Part shown: positions 16,743-25,476 of the stretch, piece by piece
How the letters are laid out: each line of letters opens with the position of its first letter
Numbering within the stretch: position 1 is the stretch's first letter
From: Geovibrio ferrireducens
Lineage (GTDB): Bacteria; Chrysiogenota; Deferribacteres; Deferribacterales; Geovibrionaceae
Direction: 5' to 3'
Length of the DNA: 64,000 bases
Assembly: GCF_026226615.1 (NCBI RefSeq)
Contig: NZ_JAJAPB010000015.1
Location: 1-64,000 of the forward strand
Made by a program: the position numbers and the translations under genes
Notes under the pieces: model-generated
The model's input: the letters and a program-made list of their open reading frames with translations, nothing else
Told to the model about the DNA's origin: nothing
Database searches by the model: none

Positions 16743-18095
16743 CTATTTTCCCAATATATCCTTGGCGGCGATAAGGCCTGATACGGATGCCTGAATTATG
16801 CCTCTGGTCAGCCCCGCGCCGTCACCCACGCAGTAAAGGTTTTCCAGATTGGCTGATCTCATTTTTCCGTCCACCTTGATCCTTACCGAATAGAACTTAA
16901 CCTCCACGCCGTAAAGGAGCGTGTTGGGGTCGCTCATGCCGGGCATTACGGTGTTGAGGCGCTCTATTGTCTCCGTCAGGTCGCTTATGTAGCGGTAGGG
17001 GAGAACAAAGGAGAGGTCGCCGGGCATAGCTCCCGGAAGTGTGGGGTGGACAAAGTTTTTCTCAATGCGTTTTTTGGTTGAGCGTCTGCCCCTCGTAAGG
17101 TCGCCGTAACGCTGTACAATGATATTGTCGCCCCCTGCCAGCATGTTGGCAAGGCGTGCTATGTATTCGCCGTATTTCAGCGGTTCATCAAAGGGCTCAG
17201 TGAACTTTGTGGAAACCAGAAGGGCGAAGTTGGTGTTGTCGCTCTTGCGGTTTTTGTAGCTGTGTCCGTTCACTGTGAGCAGGTTGTCCTTGTTGCGCTC
17301 TATGGCCACAAAGCCGCCGGGGTTAACGCAGAATGTGCGCACCTCGTCCTCAAAGCCGTTGGTGTAGTATTTTATTTTAAACTCGTAAAGCTGGTTGGTG
17401 AAGTGATCCGTAACCGAGCGGGGAACCTCCACCCTTACGCCTATGTCAACCGGGTTAAGGTCATAGTTGAGGGCGTATTTACGGACTATTTCCTGCATCC
17501 AGCTGTTGCCGCTTCTGCCCACTGCGGCGATTATTTTGTCATACTCACGCTCAACGGTTTCGCCGTTTTCTATGGTGCGCAGCCCCGTAACCCTGTCGCC
17601 GTCGACTATGAGATCCACAACATCGCTGTTGCAGTGTATTTTTATATGGGGGGACTGCTCAAACATCTCGTACATTTTGCGGATGAAGAGCAGGCAGTTG
17701 TCTGTTCCGAGGTGGCGTATTTTAGCGGGGTAAAGCTTGAGGTTCTGCCTGCTGCATGAATATTCAAGATCCTTAACAGCTTCGTAGTTGCTTTTGGAAT
17801 CAAGCTCAAGAACTCCGCTGACGTTTTTCCATATGTCGTCCGCTTCTTCTATGAGGACTTCCAGTTCCTTTTCGCTCATGTAGTCTGTGAGCCAGCCGCC
17901 GTATTCGGTGGTGAGGGTGAGTTTGCCGTCAGAGTATGTGCCCGCTCCGCCGAAGCCGGACATGACTTCGTTGCGCTGACGGTTATGTATGTTGTTCCCT
18001 TTTTCGTAGAGGTCTACCTGAATTCCCGTTTCTTTAAGAAAATGATAGGCGGCGGTTATGCCCGCGCTGCCTGCGCCTATTATGGCTATGCGCAT
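16743..18095 (-). CDS. FAD-dependent dehydrogenase of the COG2509 type
   Basis: 450-residue flavoprotein. IIGAGSAGITAAYHFLK is the N-terminal Rossmann FAD motif, followed by an acidic residue and GNNIHNRQRNEVMSGFGGAG, and the C-terminal LYCVGDGAGLTRGIIQASVSG closes the FAD site. A later segment contains CNPGGFVAIE. This resembles the uncharacterised FAD-dependent dehydrogenases grouped as COG2509. The substrate is unknown. The phosphodiesterase gene ends five bases upstream, so the two are probably co-transcribed. Confidence 0.85.
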   Translation of the reverse strand: MRIAIIGAGSAGITAAYHFLKETGIQVDLYEKGNNIHNRQRNEVMSGFGGAGTYSDGKLTLTTEYGGWLTDYMSEKELEVLIEEADDIWKNVSGVLELDSKSNYEAVKDLEYSCSRQNLKLYPAKIRHLGTDNCLLFIRKMYEMFEQSPHIKIHCNSDVVDLIVDGDRVTGLRTIENGETVEREYDKIIAAVGRSGNSWMQEIVRKYALNYDLNPVDIGVRVEVPRSVTDHFTNQLYEFKIKYYTNGFEDEVRTFCVNPGGFVAIERNKDNLLTVNGHSYKNRKSDNTNFALLVSTKFTEPFDEPLKYGEYIARLANMLAGGDNIIVQRYGDLTRGRRSTKKRIEKNFVHPTLPGAMPGDLSFVLPYRYISDLTETIERLNTVMPGMSDPNTLLYGVEVKFYSVRIKVDGKMRSANLENLYCVGDGAGLTRGIIQASVSGLIAAKDILGK

Positions 18096-18099
18096 TGTG

Positions 18100-18588
18100 T
18101 TACTCCTGAATCTGTTTTATCTCCGCCCTGAACCTGCCGTGTTCTATGAACAGGAGGGCGTATGTACCCTGCGGCTGGTATCTGTTTGCCGTGGGGCTGC
18201 CGGGGTTGAGAAAGTGGACATCGCCTATTTTGCCCCAGAAGGGTTTATGGGTGTGTCCGTATACTATTATATCCGCGCCGTCAAATTCGTAAAGGAGTCT
18301 GTTCTCAAGCCCGAAGGGGCTTCCCTCCCCGTGGGTAAGGCCTATTGTTACTTCGCCGAATCTGAGTGTTCTTTTCGCAGGGAGAAGCTCTTCCGTCACC
18401 ATAGTGTCCATATTGCCCCGCACTGCATATGTGGAAGGGTTTATGCTCCGCAGTCCGGTTATGAGCCCAAGGCCGATTATATCCCCTGCGTGCAGAACCG
18501 CATCCGCCCCCTTCGCCTCGGTCAGAACCGCTGCGGGGAGTTTTTCTATTGAATCGGAGTGGGTATCGGATATAATTAAAATTCTCAT
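18100..18588 (-). CDS. Metallophosphoesterase, YfcE/MJ0936 family
   Basis: 162-residue phosphodiesterase with all metal-binding motifs: ISDTHSD (DxH), HAGDI (GD), RGNMD (GNxD), THGEG, and YGHTHKP (GHTH). Enzymes of this family hydrolyse phosphodiesters in vitro; the cellular substrate is not known. Divergent from cca across 74 bases. Confidence 0.92.
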   Translation of the reverse strand: MRILIISDTHSDSIEKLPAAVLTEAKGADAVLHAGDIIGLGLITGLRSINPSTYAVRGNMDTMVTEELLPAKRTLRFGEVTIGLTHGEGSPFGLENRLLYEFDGADIIVYGHTHKPFWGKIGDVHFLNPGSPTANRYQPQGTYALLFIEHGRFRAEIKQIQE

Positions 18589-18662
18589 ACGGGGATAAGT
18601 TTATTTTACTTGTCCCCCTTTCGTCAATAAATAACGGCTCCTGCGCCGTTTGGGATGGTATT

Positions 18663-19847
18663 TTGCTTTTTCAGACCGATCTAAAAAGGATTCCTCATAT
18701 AAATAAAATATTACAGGCCGCCGCTAATGAAGGCGTGGAGCTGTATTTCGTGGGCGGATGCGTACGGGATATGCTTCTGGGAAGAGATGTCAAGGACGTT
18801 GACATGGTTCCCTTTGGCACTGATTATGAAAAATTTGCCTTTAAGCTGGCAAAAAAGCTGAAAACAGCGGCAGTTAAGTTTAAGGAGAATGTTCGCCTTG
18901 CGGGAGGCGGGGCTGAGTTTGATGTTTCCGCTCCCAGAGGTGCGGATATTTATGAGGATCTCGCCAAAAGGGATTTCACCATAAACAACCTTGCCCTCTC
19001 TGCTGACGGTAAGGTGATAGGTGATGATGCGGACATACGTGCGGGCGTGATCCGCGCAGTCCATGACGGTGTGTTTGATGATGATCCTCTGCGTGTGCTG
19101 CGGGCTTACAGGTTTGCCGCCCAGTTGGGGTTCGGGATAGACGGGCATACGGCAGAGCTCGCTGCGAACAAAGCGCCTATGCTGCAAAACATAGCTGCGG
19201 AGCGTATTTTTGCGGAGATGCAGAAGCTCTCGGAAGGGGCGCACGCTGCGGAAGTTCTCACAAGGCTTGTTAAGGGCGGAGTTCTCCGCATTTTCGCAGA
19301 TACCTCAGAAGCTGAGGAAGAACGCCTGCTGAAAGCCATAGGTTCCATGAGTGCGGATGATCTGTTTGTAAAGGTCAGTGCGTTCGTATACGGCTTCCGG
19401 AAGGGCGCGCTCAGGGTTATGGACAGGCAGTGCTATCCGGTGAAGCTCGCCAAGCGCACGGCAAATGCGGCGCAGGCTTACCTTATGCTGGAATCGTTTT
19501 CAGCTTACAGTGTGGATAACCTTATGAAATACATTTATACTTACAGAGAGGACTGGAGCCTTGCGGCGGATATGTTCACCGCCGTTAACAGCGGCAGCGG
19601 GCTTAAACCGAAACTGAAAGCCGCCTTTACACTCATGCGCTTTGAGAATGAAACACTCATAGACGGCAAGGCTCTGGCAGAAATGGGCGTACCTGCCGGA
19701 AAGCTGATGGGGGAGATTATCAGAGACACTTCCTTCCGCCTTGTGAGCGGCAGCCTGAGAGACAAAGAAGATGCTGAAAATTATATAAAAAATACTTACG
19801 GAGAGCGGATAGATGAAGCTGCTGAGATTCAGAACGGGAAAGGTTGA
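18663..19847 (+). CDS. cca: CCA tRNA nucleotidyltransferase / poly(A) polymerase family
   Basis: Class II nucleotidyltransferase of 394 residues. FVGGCVRDMLLGRDVKDVDM has the GGxVRD loop and DxD catalytic pair; RDFTINNLALS and DDPLRVLRAYRFAAQLGF are the next conserved motifs. Likely adds CCA ends, consistent with the four tRNA genes here lacking encoded CCA, though poly(A) polymerase activity cannot be excluded. The start is TTG 18663 preceded by a GGGATGG sequence. The 3' end overlaps the next gene by 35 bases. Confidence 0.88.
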   Translation: MLFQTDLKRIPHINKILQAAANEGVELYFVGGCVRDMLLGRDVKDVDMVPFGTDYEKFAFKLAKKLKTAAVKFKENVRLAGGGAEFDVSAPRGADIYEDLAKRDFTINNLALSADGKVIGDDADIRAGVIRAVHDGVFDDDPLRVLRAYRFAAQLGFGIDGHTAELAANKAPMLQNIAAERIFAEMQKLSEGAHAAEVLTRLVKGGVLRIFADTSEAEEERLLKAIGSMSADDLFVKVSAFVYGFRKGALRVMDRQCYPVKLAKRTANAAQAYLMLESFSAYSVDNLMKYIYTYREDWSLAADMFTAVNSGSGLKPKLKAAFTLMRFENETLIDGKALAEMGVPAGKLMGEIIRDTSFRLVSGSLRDKEDAENYIKNTYGERIDEAAEIQNGKG

Positions 19848-20571
19848 AAAAAAAGGGGTGCTGATTGACGGAAAAATCAGGCGCATACAGGGCTCAATGT
19901 TTGAGGATTTCGTTGTGACTACCGAAACATATGAGCTTGGCGAGGTTGAGATTCTTCCGCCTGTGCTCCCGTCCAAGATTGTCTGTGTGGCGAGAAACTA
20001 TGCCGCACACGCAAAAGAACTGGGGAACGATGTCCCCACGACTCCGCTGATATTCATAAAGCCCTCCACATGTCTCACTGCGCACGAAGGGGACGTTATT
20101 TACCCGCCTTCATCAAAGCAGGTGGATTACGAAGGGGAACTTGCCGTGGTTATCGGCAAGCACTGTAAGAATGTTAAACCTGAAAAAGCGGAGGAGTTTA
20201 TCCTCGGTTATACAATAATGAACGATTTCACCGCACGGGATATTCAGAAGGAAGAGAACAAATTTACCCGCGCAAAATGCTTTGACACATTCGCACCCTT
20301 GGGCCCTGTGATAGAGACTGATCTCAACTGGCGTGGAATCTTCGTGAAAACAAGGGTAAACGGTGAAACAAGGCAGGACGGAACAACGGACATGATGATA
20401 TTCGACATCCCAACGCTCATATCATTTATTTCGGAAGTGATGACACTCCTCCCCGGTGATGTTATCGCCACAGGCACGCCTCCCGGAGTGGGGGCGGTTA
20501 AGCCCGGCGATGCTGTTGAGGTTGAGGTGGAGAATATAGGCGTGCTGCGTAACTATGTGCGGGAAGCCTGA
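19813..20571 (+). CDS. Fumarylacetoacetate hydrolase family protein
   Basis: 252 residues; a short linker-like N-terminus then the FAH domain. The metal site is visible as DYEGELAVVIGK (E-x-E type ligands) and NDFTARDIQ; VARNYAAHAKELG and ATGTPPGVGAVKPGD are family signatures. Members are acylpyruvate hydrolases, oxaloacetate decarboxylases or 2-hydroxyhepta-diene-dioate isomerases; which of these applies is unknown. The ATG lies inside the end of cca (35-base overlap), and it overlaps the next gene by 17 bases, so the four genes cca to coaE form one operon. Confidence 0.9.
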   Translation: MKLLRFRTGKVEKKGVLIDGKIRRIQGSMFEDFVVTTETYELGEVEILPPVLPSKIVCVARNYAAHAKELGNDVPTTPLIFIKPSTCLTAHEGDVIYPPSSKQVDYEGELAVVIGKHCKNVKPEKAEEFILGYTIMNDFTARDIQKEENKFTRAKCFDTFAPLGPVIETDLNWRGIFVKTRVNGETRQDGTTDMMIFDIPTLISFISEVMTLLPGDVIATGTPPGVGAVKPGDAVEVEVENIGVLRNYVREA

Positions 20572-20806
20572 TAACAAAATAGAGTGTACAATGTGCGGCG
20601 CATGCTGCATCGCCTTTGATATAAGCGTACTGGGCAAAAAAGCGGGCGAGCCCTGTGCGCATCTCACGGCGGGCAGGCAATGCGGCATATATGAAAACAG
20701 ACCGTGGGGATGCAAGGGCTACAGGCCGGACGAGCTCTGCATATTGTTCTCCTCCCTTTCGGAGGAGGACAGGGTGCGTCTTCTGCGGAAAATATACGGA
20801 GTTTAA
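20555..20806 (+). CDS. YkgJ-family cysteine cluster protein
   Basis: 83-residue protein with the family cysteine pattern CTMCGACC, then a distant C-A-H-L and CGIYENRPWGC. The cysteines probably bind zinc or an Fe-S cluster. Function unknown in this family. Small for the family. The start ATG 20555 overlaps the FAH gene, and coaE follows two bases after its stop. Confidence 0.85.
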   Translation: MCGKPDNKIECTMCGACCIAFDISVLGKKAGEPCAHLTAGRQCGIYENRPWGCKGYRPDELCILFSSLSEEDRVRLLRKIYGV

Positions 20807-20808
20807 TT

Positions 20809-21429
20809 ATGTATCTTGGACTTACAGGAAACATAGCCGGCGGGAAGACCACAGTCGCAAAAATGTTCGAGCGTCTGGGCTGTTACACAATCGATACAGA
20901 CATTCTCAGCAGGAGAGTCATGTTCCCAGGCGGCATGGCTTACCCTATGGTGGTGGACGCTTTCGGTGTGGATATTGTGGATAGCGAAGGGAACATAGAC
21001 AGAGCCGTCCTTCGGAAGATTGTTTTTAATGATGATGCCGCCCGCAAAAGGCTGGAGGAGATAGTTCATCCGGCAATACTGAAAACAGAAGCCAGGCTTG
21101 TGGGTGAAATAAAAGGGAAGGATGACAGGGCGATCATCCTCACTCAGGCTGCCCTCTGTGTGGAAACCGGGGCATACACACGGTTTGACGGGCTGATTGT
21201 TGTTTACTGTGAGCCTGAGGAACAGCTCAGGCGTTTGATGAACCGGGATAATATCACAAGGGAAGAAGCGGAGAAAATCATCCGCACTCAGATGCCCATA
21301 GATGAAAAGCTGAAATACGCTGACTTTGTGGTGAATAATTCCGGTACTCAGGAAGAGACTGAAAAAGACGTTAAGCGGGTCTTCGATCTGATTATTTTAA
21401 TGAAGCAGGCAATGAGGCAGAAAAGCTGA
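20809..21429 (+). CDS. coaE: Dephospho-CoA kinase
   Basis: Last step of CoA synthesis, phosphorylating dephospho-CoA with ATP. 206 residues. GLTGNIAGGKTT is the P-loop; DTDILSR (substrate-binding Asp), HPAI near 88 and NRDN near 146 are the usual motifs. I start it at ATG 20809 with GGAG upstream, two bases after the YkgJ stop; a longer frame to 20704 overlaps that gene and adds no conserved residues. End of the cca operon. Confidence 0.94.
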   Translation: MYLGLTGNIAGGKTTVAKMFERLGCYTIDTDILSRRVMFPGGMAYPMVVDAFGVDIVDSEGNIDRAVLRKIVFNDDAARKRLEEIVHPAILKTEARLVGEIKGKDDRAIILTQAALCVETGAYTRFDGLIVVYCEPEEQLRRLMNRDNITREEAEKIIRTQMPIDEKLKYADFVVNNSGTQEETEKDVKRVFDLIILMKQAMRQKS

Positions 21430-21440
21430 GTAGCCCCAAG

Positions 21441-21522
21441 GCAGGGGCTGCACCCCTGCGGAGTTCGCAATGACAACAATACTGTCACTGCGAGGAGTGT
21501 AAGCGACGCGGCAGTCTTTATT
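21441..21522 (+). repeat. Intergenic hairpin and dispersed-repeat-like element
   Basis: Between the coaE stop and the mltD stop. A GCAGGGG/CCCCTGC stem with five-base loop (21441-21459) may act as the coaE terminator. Next comes TGTCACTGCGAGGAGTGTAA and GCGACGCGGCAGTCTTT, which resembles the widespread CATTGCGAG...GCAATCT dispersed repeat seen between genes in many bacteria. Only one copy is in the window. Confidence 0.45.
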
Positions 21523-21549
21523 GGAGGGGCGGAGAGAGTTTAATTTTCT

Positions 21550-23175
21550 CTAATCCGTAATTATCAGCACTTTGCCCGGAAGGATCTGAGAGCCGGAGAG
21601 TTTGTTGCTTTTCTTTATGGCATTTACGGTTGTTCCGTATTTCTGTGCTATAGCCCAGAGAGATTCGCCGCTTTTAACCACATGGCGTTTCTTTTTTGCT
21701 GCGGCTGCGGTGTCATATTTCTTATATTTTGTTGTCTGTGCAACGTATCTTTTGTCGCTTCTTTTGTAGTCCACTGAAACTATAAGGTTTTGTCCGGGCT
21801 GTATTTTGTTTGGTTTGATCCCTTTGTTCATTGCCATTATCTCATTAAGTCCGAGACCATACTTGCGGGCGATCGCCGAGAGATTTTCGCCTTTTTTAAC
21901 AACGTGAACCTTGGGGTTGTAAGGTTTCAGAACCTTCGCGAACTCTTTGTCCAGAGAAGGATCATGGTATTTTTTAACAGGGATAAATATAGGCGTGTCG
22001 TTATAAAGCTTTGTATGCAGCAGACCGTTGGATGATTTTATATCATTAAGGCTGACGCTGTATTTTTTTGCGATATTATCAAGATGCTCGCCTCTTTTGG
22101 CATTGTAGATTCTGTACATCAGAAGCTCGTCCGAGGGCATCTGAGCAATTTGCTGGTTCAGGTTCTCCGCTGTTCCGTATGGAACTCTGATGGTATAAGA
22201 ATCTGCCGGGGGGGTAATCGGTGTTTTGAGTTCCGGATTAAGTTCCTTAAGAACGTTATAGCTTGTTCCTGTGAGTCTGGCTATGACATAGAGATTCACC
22301 TGTCTGTCAACCGTGAGGCGGTCAAATATCAGCGGTGTTTCCACAGGGGTTTCAAACCCGAACTCCTGATAGTTGCAGAATATATGACGCAGTGCCAGAT
22401 ACTTAGGCACGTAATCCTTTGTTTCCTGCTTGAGGTAGCCGTATTTTGCGAGGGTGTAGAAGTCTCTGGATTCGTACATCCTGATTGCGCGGATGATTTT
22501 GCCCATTCCGGCGTTGTAAGCGGCAAGAGCCAGATGCCAGTCGCCCAGATCTTCATAAAGATCACGCAGATGTCTGGCTGCTGCTGTGGTGGCTTTCTCA
22601 AAATCCCTGCGTTCATCAACCCAGAAGTTATCATCAAGATTATAGCTTTTGCCTGTGCCTTTCATAAACTGCCACATGCCGCTTGCTCCGGCGTGGGAGA
22701 TGGCTGTGGCGTTGAAGCCGCTTTCGGTGAAGGGGAGATAAGCAAGCTCATCCGGCACTCCTTCCCTGCGGAGAATGTCTTTAACAATGTATAAGTATTT
22801 GTTTGATCTGTTGAGCCAGTTCTGGAAAACGTTGGGGATGTCCTGCGTGAAGCGTTTCACATAGTATTCGTACCTGTCCTCCTCAACGAGAGGGATAACA
22901 TCGTATACATAACGGGTCTGTATTATATCATCGAAGTGGAATTCAGGTTTGGAGGGGAGAAGCCCGTAGTTAAGCTCTCTCTTCGATATTTCGTCTTTAA
23001 GGAATACCGGAGAGAAGGCTTCAAGCTGCACAGAGTAGGCAGTTTCCTGCGTTTCCGACTCTTCCGCCGCCGAAGGCTCCTGCACCAGTGAGGAGTATTT
23101 CGGGCCTGCGGGCTGAGTGCCTGCGCATGATACAACAAAAAGAAATGCGGGTATAATTGCTAAATATTTTTTCAT
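21550..23175 (-). CDS. mltD: Membrane-bound lytic murein transglycosylase with LysM repeats
   Basis: Peptidoglycan-cleaving lipoprotein of 541 residues. The N-terminus has a lipobox (FLFVVSC), so it is anchored in a membrane from Cys17. The SLT domain spans roughly 120-290: PFTESGFNATAISHAGASGM holds the catalytic Glu, then MWQFMKGTGKSY and ALAAYNAGMGKI. Three LysM domains follow near 350, 425 and 497 (for example VVKKGENLSAIARKYG and VVKSGESLWAIAQKYG). The architecture matches MltD. No operon partner. Confidence 0.93.
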   Translation of the reverse strand: MKKYLAIIPAFLFVVSCAGTQPAGPKYSSLVQEPSAAEESETQETAYSVQLEAFSPVFLKDEISKRELNYGLLPSKPEFHFDDIIQTRYVYDVIPLVEEDRYEYYVKRFTQDIPNVFQNWLNRSNKYLYIVKDILRREGVPDELAYLPFTESGFNATAISHAGASGMWQFMKGTGKSYNLDDNFWVDERRDFEKATTAAARHLRDLYEDLGDWHLALAAYNAGMGKIIRAIRMYESRDFYTLAKYGYLKQETKDYVPKYLALRHIFCNYQEFGFETPVETPLIFDRLTVDRQVNLYVIARLTGTSYNVLKELNPELKTPITPPADSYTIRVPYGTAENLNQQIAQMPSDELLMYRIYNAKRGEHLDNIAKKYSVSLNDIKSSNGLLHTKLYNDTPIFIPVKKYHDPSLDKEFAKVLKPYNPKVHVVKKGENLSAIARKYGLGLNEIMAMNKGIKPNKIQPGQNLIVSVDYKRSDKRYVAQTTKYKKYDTAAAAKKKRHVVKSGESLWAIAQKYGTTVNAIKKSNKLSGSQILPGKVLIITD

Positions 23176-23272
23176 AAGATTTCAGTTTATATTTTGATGA
23201 TAAAGTTATCGTCTTCTTTAGCTTTTTATACAGAATAAATTTAAAATAGCAAGAAATTACTTTAAAGTACGC

Positions 23273-24046
23273 TCATTCTTTGTTTAAGCCTGATTTAACA
23301 ATCTGTTCTTTTCTCTGTATCTCCCCTAAAACAGCGGTTTGCCATTCGGGAGGTAAATCTTTGCAGTTAAGGCAGAATTTGCGGAGGGAATCAAGCCTGA
23401 CCGACTCTATATGGTTTATGGAGGCGCTTAACTGATCGTTTGTGACTGATCTTTTTATGATACATTTTTTTTCGCTGTAGCTTACTTCATACAGCGCAGC
23501 GATGCGCAGGAACAGGTCATAGTCTTCACATACCCGCATGGTTTCATCAAACATTCCGGCGTGTTCAAATACCTCCTTCGCTATGATGACTGATGAATCG
23601 CTTATTCTGCATATGTCCAGAATCCGGGGGAAGATGTATCCGCCGTAGCGGGCGTGTTTTTTACTCTGGTTTATGAACTTGACCTGTCTGTACCAGAACT
23701 CGTTAGTGTGGCAGACCTTTGTGCCTTCCCTTCTGAGAATCTCCGTCTGGTGGCTTATCTTGAAAGGGAGCCATACATCATCAGAATCCAAGAATGCGAT
23801 GAAATCCCCCTGAGCGGCTTTTATCCCCTCGTTTCGGGCGCGGCTCACGCCGTGGTTCCTCTCCAGCCGGATGAAGCGTATCATATTCATGTACGGTTTC
23901 AGGGGAATTGTAAGGTCTGTCTCGGAACCGTCATCAACAACGATGATCTCAATCTTCGGGTAATCCTGAAACAGAACGGATTCCACAGCGTCTTTCAGGG
24001 TTTCCGTTCTGTTGTAGACAGGTATTACGGCGCTTATTTTTATCAA
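23273..24046 (-). CDS. Glycosyltransferase family 2
   Basis: 257-residue GT-A enzyme. SAVIPVYNRTETLKDAVESV opens the nucleotide-sugar domain, IIVVDDGSE follows, and FIAFLDSDDVW carries the DxD metal site near residue 90. NHGVSRARNEGIKAAQGD is the usual donor loop. The sugar and acceptor are unknown. The ATG overlaps the upstream Lrp gene stop by four bases, so it belongs to the nth-Lrp-GT2 operon, an odd pairing with no evident shared function. Confidence 0.88.
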   Translation of the reverse strand: MIKISAVIPVYNRTETLKDAVESVLFQDYPKIEIIVVDDGSETDLTIPLKPYMNMIRFIRLERNHGVSRARNEGIKAAQGDFIAFLDSDDVWLPFKISHQTEILRREGTKVCHTNEFWYRQVKFINQSKKHARYGGYIFPRILDICRISDSSVIIAKEVFEHAGMFDETMRVCEDYDLFLRIAALYEVSYSEKKCIIKRSVTNDQLSASINHIESVRLDSLRKFCLNCKDLPPEWQTAVLGEIQRKEQIVKSGLNKE

Positions 24047-24498
24047 AGCAGCCTTGAGCGGTCGAGTATGGTGGAGAAAACAAGGATTGTGTTGGTTTTG
24101 GTAACGCCGGGGGTGTTGCGGAGTTTTTTGATCAGTGTGCTGAGCGCTTCGGTATTTTTTACTATAACTTTGATAAGCATAGTGTATTCACCCGTCACGT
24201 GGTGGCAGCCGATTATCTCCTTGCCCAGTTTTTTAAGGTGGTGTTCAAAGTCTGCTATGTTGTCGGCATTGTCGATGAAAATGCCGATGAAAGCGAGGAT
24301 GTCGTAACCGAGTTTTTTGTAGTTTATCTGTGCTGTGTAGCCGGTGATAATCCCTTCCGTCTCAAGCCACTTTATGCGCTCAATTACCGAAGGGGACTTC
24401 ATGCCCACTGCTTTTGCGATGTCTGCGTAGGAAATACGGGAGTTTTCCGCCAGCAGGTTCAGGATCTGTACATCTGTTTCATCAATACGGTGCGCCAC
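24043..24498 (-). CDS. Lrp/AsnC-family transcriptional regulator
   Basis: 151 residues. An N-terminal helix-turn-helix (DVQILNLLAENSRISYADIA and the next helix KSPSVIERIKWLETEGII) is followed by the ligand-binding ACT-like domain (GCHHVTGEYTMLIKVIVKN). Regulators of this family respond to amino acids. Three bases separate it from nth upstream, and it overlaps the glycosyltransferase gene. Targets unknown. Confidence 0.92.
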   Translation of the reverse strand: MAHRIDETDVQILNLLAENSRISYADIAKAVGMKSPSVIERIKWLETEGIITGYTAQINYKKLGYDILAFIGIFIDNADNIADFEHHLKKLGKEIIGCHHVTGEYTMLIKVIVKNTEALSTLIKKLRNTPGVTKTNTILVFSTILDRSRLL

Positions 24499-24501
24499 AG
24501 C

Positions 24502-25164
24502 TTACCTCCTTGTGGTGACGCCGACTTTAGCACAACTGTCAGAAAGCCCGCAAGCGGAACAGAAAGGGGAGATGGGGCGGCATATGTATTTGCCGTATGT
24601 CACCATCATTTCGTTCAGCTTGATCCAGTATTTCTGCGGGAGCTTTTTTCTAAGCTCAGTCTCTGTTTTGTCGGGGTCTTTGGTGCTCAGGTATCCCAGC
24701 CTGTTGAAAATCCGGTGGACGTGGATGTCCACACAGACTGCGGGTATCTGAAAACCTTCTACCAGTACGAGATTTGCGGTTTTTCTTCCTACGCCCTTGA
24801 GCCTGACCAGCTCATCAATATCGGCGGGGACACTGCCTGCGTATTTTTCTATGAGTATAGCACTTATGTCCTTTATTGTCCGGGTTTTGTTGCGGTAGAA
24901 ACCTGCGGGGTAAATAAGCTTTTCCATCGCCTCCGTGTCAAGCGCCAGCACCTTTTCGGGAGTGTCGGCAGCTGCGAACAGGCGTTCAGAGGCGGCTATT
25001 GTTACCTCATCTTTTGTGCGCAGTGAGATTATAGTGCTCACCAGAACACGGAACGGGTCGCGCTTTTTCTCTGCTATTGCCGTTACCGATGGCTTCTCCA
25101 GCCGTTCGTATTCCTCTGCCAGCACATCATAAACATGGTCAATGTCCACTGCTTTTTTTCCCAT
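24502..25164 (-). CDS. nth: Endonuclease III
   Basis: Base-excision repair DNA glycosylase/AP lyase for oxidised pyrimidines. 220 residues. The helix-hairpin-helix LVRLKGVGRKTANLVL contains the catalytic Lys, VDIHVHRIFNRLG has the catalytic Asp, and the C-terminal Cx6Cx2Cx5C of the [4Fe-4S] cluster is complete (CRPISPFCSACGLSDSC). The first 15 residues are extra. Heads the nth-Lrp-GT2 run; a small unknown gene ends eight bases upstream. Confidence 0.95.
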   Translation of the reverse strand: MGKKAVDIDHVYDVLAEEYERLEKPSVTAIAEKKRDPFRVLVSTIISLRTKDEVTIAASERLFAAADTPEKVLALDTEAMEKLIYPAGFYRNKTRTIKDISAILIEKYAGSVPADIDELVRLKGVGRKTANLVLVEGFQIPAVCVDIHVHRIFNRLGYLSTKDPDKTETELRKKLPQKYWIKLNEMMVTYGKYICRPISPFCSACGLSDSCAKVGVTTRR

Positions 25165-25172
25165 TCTTTTTC

Positions 25173-25424
25173 CTAGTCCGCGCTTTCTATGGCTTCTCTG
25201 GCTTTTGGGCTTATATAAAGATCAGCGAGGTCAAACTTTTTGATCGCCTCCGCTATGACAGCGGTCTTATAGTGCGGATCTGCTGATTTATCAATGATTA
25301 TGAGAAACTGTTCCCCTTTTTTGCAGAGTCCGCCCCTTGCCTTCGTGCGTTCATAGCGCACCTTGATGTTCAGCTTGGCTGCGACTTCCTCAAGTTCCTT
25401 AAGAAGGGTGTTTGTTTTGCTCAT
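25173..25424 (-). CDS. Small conserved-looking protein of unknown function
   Basis: 83 residues, not recognised. It begins with a helical stretch (TLLKELEEVAAKLNIKVRYE), then GGLCKKGEQFLIIIDKS, then a helix and YISPKAREAIESAD. The pattern of a basic core and acidic end with one Cys is unlike a spurious frame, and it is closely spaced to nth, so it is likely a real gene. Confidence 0.65.
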   Translation of the reverse strand: MSKTNTLLKELEEVAAKLNIKVRYERTKARGGLCKKGEQFLIIIDKSADPHYKTAVIAEAIKKFDLADLYISPKAREAIESAD

Positions 25425-25476
25425 GCGGTATCTGCCGTCTCCTTAAAATCTCAGAATATTATAGCCTATTCCGTAT

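Noticed and set aside
22084-22794. Plus-strand 236-codon frame opposite mltD
   Set aside because: Cysteine-rich and without motif structure; it mirrors the codons of mltD, which has complete lipobox, SLT and LysM domains.
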